Assembly (NCBI GenBank): GCA_947260025.1
Contig: CAMYON010000013.1
Coordinates: forward strand, 84,806 to 148,805
Direction of reading: 5' to 3'
DNA length: 64,000 nt
Source of the DNA: an uncultured Gammaproteobacteria bacterium
Lineage (GTDB): Bacteria; Pseudomonadota; Gammaproteobacteria; GCA-001735895
Position 1 is the first letter of the stretch. Each line of letters begins with the position of its first letter. Shown one piece after another: positions 58,785 through 64,000 of this stretch. The notes beneath the pieces were generated by a model that did no database searches, was not told where the DNA came from, and was given only the letters and a program-made list of their open reading frames with translations. A program made the position numbers and the translations under genes.

Positions 58785-59396
58785 ATGAAAATATACGGCG
58801 ATATTCATTCCGGAAACTGTTACAAACTCAAACTCATATGCTCCCTGCTGAACATCGAGCATGAGTGGATTCCGGTCGACATCATGCGCGGTGAAACGCG
58901 TGAAGATCATTTTCTATCGCTGAATCCCGTTGGGCAGATTCCTATCTGTATCACCGATGACGCGCAAATCCTGACCGAATCCAACGCGATCCTGTATTAC
59001 CTCGCCCGGGACAGCGAATTCTGGCCCGACGGCAGGCTGGCGCAGACCCGCGTACTCGAATGGCAATTCTTCGAGCAATACACTCACGAACCGAGCGTCG
59101 CGGTGGCGCGTTTCATCTTGCTCTACCAGGGCCTGCCGGAAGATCGCAGGCAGGAATACCAGGCCAAACTCAAGGCAGGCTATCGAGCGCTCGACCTGAT
59201 GGAGCGCCAACTCGAAGATCGTGAGTTCCTCGTCGGTGACGGTTGCAGCATTGCCGACATTTCATTATTTGCCTATACCAACGTGGCGGACGAGGGTGGA
59301 TTCGATTTATCCTCCTATCCGTCGATACGAAAATGGATCTCGAATATCGAGAAACTTTCGGGCTATATCTCGATGCCGCCGGCAGTTTCCAGATAG
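58785..59396 (+). CDS. Glutathione S-transferase family protein
   Basis: A 203-residue GST. The N-terminal thioredoxin-like domain (residues 1-78) has S-G-N-C-Y-K-L at the start, N-P-V-G-Q-I-P with the cis-proline, and E-S-N-A-I-L-Y-Y-L. The C-terminal helical domain contains the I-A-D-I-S-L-F-A-Y capping motif. It probably conjugates or reduces with glutathione; glutathione reductase is elsewhere in the window. The substrate is unknown. Confidence 0.88.
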   Translation: MKIYGDIHSGNCYKLKLICSLLNIEHEWIPVDIMRGETREDHFLSLNPVGQIPICITDDAQILTESNAILYYLARDSEFWPDGRLAQTRVLEWQFFEQYTHEPSVAVARFILLYQGLPEDRRQEYQAKLKAGYRALDLMERQLEDREFLVGDGCSIADISLFAYTNVADEGGFDLSSYPSIRKWISNIEKLSGYISMPPAVSR

Positions 59397-59492
59397 CCCT
59401 CTGACGCAAGTCAATTGTATTAAAAAATCACTGTGTTTATACTTCGCTAGCGCCTGAAGACAGCCGCAATTTATCCACTCATCAGCGAGTCC

Positions 59493-60392
59493 ATGACCGT
59501 GACCAAATTCAATCAACAGCTCGACAAGATCAGTAACGAACCCGGCTTTATCGCCGCGCTGGACCAGAGCGGCGGCAGCACCCCCAAAGCGTTGGCCAAC
59601 TACGGCGTAGACGCTTCGGCTTTCAGTAACGACGATGAGATGTTCGATCTCGTCCACGCGATGCGCACCCGCATCGTAACCAGCCCGGCATTCAACGGAG
59701 ACCGCATCATGGGTGCGATCCTGTTCGAAAATACCATGGATCGCGAGGTCGAGGGGCAGGGCACGGCCGACTACCTGTGGCAGGTCAAGCGCGTGGTACC
59801 GTTTCTCAAAGTAGACAAGGGCCTGGCCGATGAGGCCGATGGTGCGCAGGTCATGAAACCCATGCCTGGCCTGGATGAGCTGCTGCAGAAAGCCCGGCAA
59901 AAGAACGTTTTCGGTACCAAGATGCGTTCGGTAATCAAGACCGCGAATCCCACGGGCGTTCACGACGTGGTGGCGCAGCAGTTCGAAATAGGGCGCCAGA
60001 TCGTCGCCGCGGGTCTGGTGCCGATCATCGAACCCGAAGTCGATATCAATAGCCCGCAAAAATCCGAAACCGAGGATTTGCTCAAAACCGAATTATTGCG
60101 GCATCTCGATCAACTCGGCGATGGGCCGCTGGTTATGCTCAAGCTGACATTGCCGGAACAGGATAACTTTTACACCGACTGTATCCAGCATCCCAATGTG
60201 CTTAAGGTGGTTGCGCTTTCCGGCGGTTACTCGCGGCAGGAGGCCAACCAGAGGCTGGCCCGACAAAACGGCATGGTCGCGAGTTTTTCGCGCGCGCTGA
60301 GCGAGGGTTTGAGCGCACAGCAGAGCGATGAGGAATTCAACCAGGTGCTGGACGCGTCCATCGAGAGCATCTTCCAGGCTTCAAGTACTTAA
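59493..60392 (+). CDS. Fructose-bisphosphate aldolase, class I
   Basis: A 299-residue bacterial class I aldolase. It has [13 protein letters not shown] near residue 22, P-F-L-K-V-D-K-G-L and I-I-E-P-E-V with Glu and Lys around the Schiff-base site, and a late L-S-G-G-Y-S-R. It cleaves fructose 1,6-bisphosphate in glycolysis or makes it in gluconeogenesis. No symbol is assigned because naming varies in this group. Confidence 0.9.
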   Translation: MTVTKFNQQLDKISNEPGFIAALDQSGGSTPKALANYGVDASAFSNDDEMFDLVHAMRTRIVTSPAFNGDRIMGAILFENTMDREVEGQGTADYLWQVKRVVPFLKVDKGLADEADGAQVMKPMPGLDELLQKARQKNVFGTKMRSVIKTANPTGVHDVVAQQFEIGRQIVAAGLVPIIEPEVDINSPQKSETEDLLKTELLRHLDQLGDGPLVMLKLTLPEQDNFYTDCIQHPNVLKVVALSGGYSRQEANQRLARQNGMVASFSRALSEGLSAQQSDEEFNQVLDASIESIFQASST

Positions 60393-60418
60393 TCCGATCA
60401 AAGGAAAACGTCTAAATC

Positions 60419-60748
60419 ATGAAAACGAAAACAATACTGCTGCTCGTATCATCGCTCTCGCTAGGTGCCTGTGCTACCGGACTGAAGCTCACCGAGGAGG
60501 GCGAAAAAGTACGTGTACTCGATCCGACCGAGGTGAATAGCTGCCGTGAGCTGGGCAAAACCAATAACTCGGTGTCCTGGCAGGTGGTAGGTATCGCCCG
60601 ACCCGAAGATGCCGTCAGCAAGGAACTACGCGTACTGGCGCGCAACAGTGCCTCGCGCATGGGCGGCGATACGATCGTACCCTTGACGATCATCGATAAG
60701 GGCGTACAAACCTTCGTTGTCTACAAGTGCATTAATCCCGACGGTTGA
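60419..60748 (+). CDS. DUF4156 lipoprotein
   Basis: A 109-residue lipoprotein with lipobox L-G-A-C and the DUF4156 pattern: L-T-E-E-G-E-K-V-R-V, an early Cys in S-C-R-E-L-G, and a late V-Y-K-C. The fold is related to RcsF. Function unknown. It follows the aldolase by 26 bases and may be co-transcribed. Confidence 0.78.
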   Translation: MKTKTILLLVSSLSLGACATGLKLTEEGEKVRVLDPTEVNSCRELGKTNNSVSWQVVGIARPEDAVSKELRVLARNSASRMGGDTIVPLTIIDKGVQTFVVYKCINPDG

Positions 60749-60782
60749 TAGCGTTATCCGTCTCGCAATCCGTCCCGGGTCA

Positions 60783-60866
60783 TTAAAAGTCATCCCGGCG
60801 TAATTACGAGTCATCCCCGCGCATTTACGAGTCATCCCCGCCGGGTGCGGAACACTTAGCGGGGAT
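60783..60866. repeat. Three 21-bp imperfect tandem repeats with a terminal palindrome
   Basis: Units at 60783-60803, 60804-60824 and 60825-60845 share the core AGTCATCCCCGCG with small changes. The last unit's ATCCCCGC (60834-60841) pairs with GCGGGGAT at 60859-60866, forming a hairpin. This resembles the GTCATCCCCGC-type intergenic palindromes found in many bacteria. It lies in the 207-base gap between the lipoprotein gene and the HisA-like gene; no gene is visible there. Confidence 0.75.
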
Positions 60867-60955
60867 CTTCCATAGTCTGCAAGATACGAGATTTCCGCTG
60901 CGCCAGGCAGGCTCACGCAGCGGTCTGATGCGCCTGCAAGTCTGCAGGCCGGATA

Positions 60956-62185
60956 TTACTGGTTTTGCACCATGACCCTGGTCGACAAGGCGTGAGAAAT
61001 TTCGGCATAGGTCTTGGTCACATCGTCGCCCGGGCTAAAATAAATCAGCTCATCACACATGGCTTCAAGACGCTGATGACTGGCACTCCTGGCTTCCTCG
61101 TCGGATTCAGAGCTGACACCGTAAATGTACTTGCCGTGGGCGCGGGCGTAGCCGCACTCGAAGCCGGTCCAGCCTTCTGATTCCACCCCTTCGAGAACAA
61201 CGATAACGATATCCGCACGGTCGAGCTCGGATTCGTAGCATGCCTGAATTTCGCGCCGCGTCATGGATTTCAGATCGATGTCGAGATCGATCTGCGGGAT
61301 CAGGATTTCCATATAGGGATTATCTTCGGTCAGGGTTTCGCGCAACTGCAGGTTCCACACACGCGCGGCCTGGGAGCTGTTATAGGCCGCCAGGTAAGCC
61401 CTGATTCCGTGATGAATGCCCATGTTGACATTGTGCGTAATCGACTCTGGCTCGAGGTTGGTCTCTTTTTGCGCCGCGACCTGCAGCGCGTCCTTGAGCG
61501 CAATCTCGCCGGTCATCAGGGCGTGGCTGATAATCGCACCATTGATATTAGGCAGGTAACGCAGGCGCGCGATATCGTCCAGCGTCCTCACGGTACCGCT
61601 GGAATAGACCGGAATCGAGACATCGTGGCTGAGCTGTTCGGTTAACGCCAGGGCTTCCTCGAAGCCCGATGCGTCAAGGGTTTCGGTACCCTTGTGGATT
61701 ACGCCTGCAATACCGGTCATCTGCAGGTCGCGAATCAGGTCCTGCGGCATGAACGCGGTTTGCGTCTTCCAGCCGTCGATCATAACGTATCCGCCGCGCG
61801 TGGCCAGGTGTACGATAATTCCGCCGGGATGCCGGCTGGCAGCCTCTACCACCAGCGGTGAATCGGTGATGGCGACGGTTCCCAGCACTACGCGCGCCGC
61901 GCCGGCTTCGAACCAGTCGTTAATCTGCGCCATGGTTCTGATGCCACCTGCAACCTGGATCGGAATGTCGGTATCGTTGATGATATCGCGTATCAATGCC
62001 TCGTTATTGTCGCGCTTTGACCTGGCTGCATCGATATCGACGATCTGCAACATTTGCGCACCGTCAGCGACAAAATCACGGACCGCATCGCGCGGTTCGA
62101 TTGCATGAACTATGTCGTCACCTTCAATTGCGGCTCGTGTTATTACCTTGCCGTCCTGCAACTGGATTTCGGGAATAATCAGCAT
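60956..62185 (-). CDS. Fusion of a HisA-like barrel with a deoxyribosyltransferase-like domain
   Basis: A 409-residue two-domain protein. Residues 1-240 form a HisA-type TIM barrel with phosphate-binding loops V-A-G-G-I-R and S-S-G-T-V-R. The catalytic aspartates of HisA are replaced, Asp8 by Gln8 (I-P-E-I-Q-L) and the second by Ala128 (H-L-A-T-R-G-G), so it cannot be a normal histidine enzyme. After a polar linker, residues 260-409 match the nucleoside 2-deoxyribosyltransferase fold: I-R-A-Y-L-A-A-Y-N-S-S, A-D-I-V-I-V-V-L-E-G and G-W-T-G-F-E-C-G-Y-A with candidate nucleophile Glu343. It may act on a phosphoribosyl or nucleotide substrate. The start at 62185 fits the HisA N-terminus; an ATG at 62224 is possible. 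No his genes are near. Confidence 0.75.
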   Translation of the reverse strand: MLIIPEIQLQDGKVITRAAIEGDDIVHAIEPRDAVRDFVADGAQMLQIVDIDAARSKRDNNEALIRDIINDTDIPIQVAGGIRTMAQINDWFEAGAARVVLGTVAITDSPLVVEAASRHPGGIIVHLATRGGYVMIDGWKTQTAFMPQDLIRDLQMTGIAGVIHKGTETLDASGFEEALALTEQLSHDVSIPVYSSGTVRTLDDIARLRYLPNINGAIISHALMTGEIALKDALQVAAQKETNLEPESITHNVNMGIHHGIRAYLAAYNSSQAARVWNLQLRETLTEDNPYMEILIPQIDLDIDLKSMTRREIQACYESELDRADIVIVVLEGVESEGWTGFECGYARAHGKYIYGVSSESDEEARSASHQRLEAMCDELIYFSPGDDVTKTYAEISHALSTRVMVQNQ

Positions 62186-62287
62186 GGCGGTTACCTGGCA
62201 GTTTAATCGAGAGAGGGACGCCATTGTAACGCCTGATTGTTGCCTGGCGAACACCCTTTATTGCTCCAAAATGATATATTCGTGCCT

Positions 62288-62776
62288 ATGAGCGACATTA
62301 AACCGATTCAAGTCCTGTTTGTTTGCATGGGTAATATTTGCCGGTCGCCGACGGCGCACGGCGTTTTCCAGTCACTGGTGGAGTCACAGCAACTTGAGCA
62401 TGCGATCAGGGTCGATTCCGCGGGCACCCACAGCTACCACATCGGCAGCCCTCCGGACCCGCGCTCCCAGGCAACCGCGCTGCAGCGGGGCGTTGATTTG
62501 TCGGGATTGCGAGCCCGCCGTTTCGTTAGCAGCGACTTTGTCGAATTCGACTACCTGCTGGCAATGGACCATAACAATCTTGCCGATATGATGGCGCTGA
62601 AACCGGACGAGGCGAACGCCAGTGCCGAGCTCATGCTGTCGTATTCGAACCGTTTCGGGCAACCGGAGATTCCGGATCCATATTTCGGTGACGATGGTTT
62701 CGACCTGGTGTTCGATATGATTGACGACGCGGCGCAAGGATTACTGGCGCAGATTCGCCAACGGCACGGTTTTTAG
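62288..62776 (+). CDS. Low molecular weight protein-tyrosine phosphatase
   Basis: A 162-residue LMW phosphatase. The P-loop is V-C-M-G-N-I-C-R-S (C-x5-R) near the start and the general acid lies in P-D-P-Y. Bacterial members dephosphorylate tyrosine kinases in capsule control or act as arsenate reductase-like enzymes; no kinase is nearby. ATG at 62288 places the P-loop as usual. It is divergent from the HisA-like fusion gene and its stop interlocks with that of hflD. Confidence 0.92.
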   Translation: MSDIKPIQVLFVCMGNICRSPTAHGVFQSLVESQQLEHAIRVDSAGTHSYHIGSPPDPRSQATALQRGVDLSGLRARRFVSSDFVEFDYLLAMDHNNLADMMALKPDEANASAELMLSYSNRFGQPEIPDPYFGDDGFDLVFDMIDDAAQGLLAQIRQRHGF

Positions 62777-63393
62777 CCGTCGCTCGAAAAGCGGCGCGCC
62801 GCCGCGACATATCGCTTGCGCGCCAGCAACAGCTTCCATTTACTGCCGCCGAGCTGCTTCCACAATACCGCCGAACGTATACCGGCCAGCAACAGGGTTC
62901 TGATGCGCGCGGCGGTATCGTCGTTCAACAAATGGTGCTGTTCGCCCCGGACCAGAATTCTCGGATCGAGATTACTGATCGTATCCTGGTAGAGCCCGTC
63001 AATCTGGCCGATGACGCTGCCGCGCGACAGCTCGAACTCTCTGCTGCGGCGCTCGATATTCTGCAGGCCGTCGAATAATCGGTCGGATAGCTGCTTATTT
63101 GCCATCAGCACCCTGGCTATTTTCAGCATCGATAGAACATAGTAGGCGATGTTGCGGCTCGTTGGCCTGGCTGCCCCGCCCAGATAACCGTCAAGCGCCG
63201 TAAATCCCTTGCCTAGCCGGGATAATTCACCGTAAACATCGCGGGTGCTTGCGGCATCGAAGGTAAACAGGCTATCGAAACTGCCGCTGAAGGCTTCATT
63301 GTCGCAACTGCCGGTCAGTGCGAGGTCGTCGATCAGTACCGCAACCTGGAACATTCCGGCCAGCGCCAGGGTCTGGTTTTCAAGTTGAGTCAC
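62773..63393 (-). CDS. hflD: High frequency lysogenization protein HflD
   Basis: A 206-residue HflD (YcfC) family protein. It has the start T-Q-L-x-N-Q-T-L-A-L-A-G-M-F-Q, the N-I-A-Y-Y-V-L-S-M-L segment, and a C-terminal helix with R-x-L-L-L-A-G-I-R-S-A-x-L-W-K-Q-L-G-G-S. In Escherichia coli it is membrane-associated and affects phage lambda CII. GTG at 63393 overlaps the mnmA stop (GTGA), the conserved mnmA-hflD pair. Confidence 0.92.
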   Translation of the reverse strand: MTQLENQTLALAGMFQVAVLIDDLALTGSCDNEAFSGSFDSLFTFDAASTRDVYGELSRLGKGFTALDGYLGGAARPTSRNIAYYVLSMLKIARVLMANKQLSDRLFDGLQNIERRSREFELSRGSVIGQIDGLYQDTISNLDPRILVRGEQHHLLNDDTAARIRTLLLAGIRSAVLWKQLGGSKWKLLLARKRYVAAARRFSSDG

Positions 63394-64000
63394 GGGTTGA
63401 AGGCAGATTCGATCACGCCGCCACCCAGGCATTGCTCGTCGAGGTAGAAAACCAGCGCCTGCCCGGGAGTAATCGCGCGTTGCGCCTGATCGAATTCGAC
63501 CACGGCCGAGTCGCCTTCGATCGAAACCAGCCGACAGGCGCTATCCTGCTGGCGATATCGAATTTTGGCGCTACAGGAAAACGGCACCTCGATCGCTTGC
63601 GAAATCCAGTGCAGTTGGCTGATGCGGCAATGCGAATGGAACAACAGCGGGTTGTTCACACCCTGGGCAACTACCAGTCGATTACTGTCCAGTAGCTTGT
63701 CGATGACGTACCAGGGCTCGTCACCACCTTGCTCGGTGCCACCGATACCGAGCCCCTGACGCTGCCCGATGGTGTAATACATGAGGCCGCTATGTTCGCC
63801 AATTCCGTCACCCTCGGCGGTTACGATTTCCCCGGGTTGTGCCGCAATGAAACGCTGCAGAAAATCCCTGAACTTACGTTCGCCAATAAAACAAATTCCG
63901 GTACTGTCTTTCTTGGCGGCGACGCTGAACTGCTGCTGCTCGGCGATGACGCGCACTTCGCGCTTGTCCAGTTCACCGACCGGGAACAGCGCATGCCCGA
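63390..64000 (-). CDS. mnmA: tRNA 2-thiouridylase MnmA, C-terminal part (5' end beyond window)
   Basis: About 203 C-terminal residues of MnmA, open to the window edge. The L-F-P-V-G-E-L-D-K segment, the catalytic Cys in D-S-T-G-I-C-F-I-G-E, R-K-F-R-D-F-L and G-L-M-Y-Y-T-I-G-Q-R-Q-G-L-G identify it. It thiolates U34 of Lys, Glu and Gln tRNAs. The N-terminal PP-loop and first Cys lie outside the window. Confidence 0.95.
   Translation of the reverse strand, partial: GHALFPVGELDKREVRVIAEQQQFSVAAKKDSTGICFIGERKFRDFLQRFIAAQPGEIVTAEGDGIGEHSGLMYYTIGQRQGLGIGGTEQGGDEPWYVIDKLLDSNRLVVAQGVNNPLLFHSHCRISQLHWISQAIEVPFSCSAKIRYRQQDSACRLVSIEGDSAVVEFDQAQRAITPGQALVFYLDEQCLGGGVIESAFNP

Noticed and set aside
60956-62185. 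Annotation as the histidine biosynthesis isomerase HisA
   Set aside because: Both catalytic aspartates are substituted, no other his genes are near, and an extra C-terminal domain is present.

Overview
The window looks like a piece of a gammaproteobacterial chromosome. It carries several arrangements typical of that class: an endonuclease/phosphatase-family gene next to a ClsB-like gene, ratA-rnfH converging on bamE, recN-nadK diverging from hrcA-grpE-dnaK-dnaJ-dapB, yceD-rpmF-plsX-fabH, and uvrY(gacA)-uvrC-pgsA-tRNA-Gly-tRNA-Cys-tRNA-Leu. Genes are tightly packed with many 1-14 base overlaps. No prophage, insertion sequence, CRISPR array or rRNA is visible. Nothing fixes the genus; an uncultured or marine lineage is only a guess.

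Layout. 1-3534: end of an EEP-family gene, a ClsB-like phospholipase D family enzyme, an NSS sodium symporter, ratA and rnfH. 3521-8099: bamE, fur, recN, nadK, hrcA. 8190-12818: heat-shock genes grpE, dnaK, dnaJ, then dapB. 12929-15252: glutathione reductase, a DM13 membrane protein, and an alkyltransferase-like DNA repair protein. 15331-22451: a short NAD-glutamate dehydrogenase divergent from putA, together a proline to 2-oxoglutarate route. 22466-28061: a zinc-ribbon protein, a thioesterase-like/nitronate monooxygenase-like/DsbA-like operon, an HDOD protein, ygfZ and queG. 28155-33430: crcB, serS, a DUF4124 protein, an OmpH/Skp protein, and RNase E. 33793-39281: rluC, a frameshifted S49 peptidase, a Maf pyrophosphatase, then yceD-rpmF-plsX-fabH. 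39357-43481: uvrY, a uracil-DNA glycosylase, uvrC, pgsA and three tRNAs behind a strong promoter. 43548-53153: a more accessory-looking stretch with a CBS protein, HEAT-repeat protein, exported cyclase, DUF2889 protein, DMT permease, agmatinase-family enzyme, peptide deformylase with a one-domain formyltransferase, a HAMP-only membrane protein and a solute-binding protein. 53392-60748: bioA, two small lipoproteins, fumC, slt, a glutathione S-transferase, and class I aldolase. 60956-64000: a HisA-like/deoxyribosyltransferase-like fusion, a low-molecular-weight phosphatase, hflD, and the 3' part of mnmA.

Most of the window is housekeeping: translation and tRNA modification, protein folding, envelope lipid synthesis, DNA repair and amino acid catabolism. 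The most unusual object is the protein at 60956-62185. It joins a HisA-type barrel that has lost both catalytic aspartates to a nucleoside deoxyribosyltransferase-like domain that keeps a candidate catalytic glutamate. Other points to check are the deformylase/formyltransferase pair, the alkyltransferase-like protein with Trp in place of Cys, the S49 peptidase frameshift, the short glutamate dehydrogenase, and a HAMP protein without an output domain.
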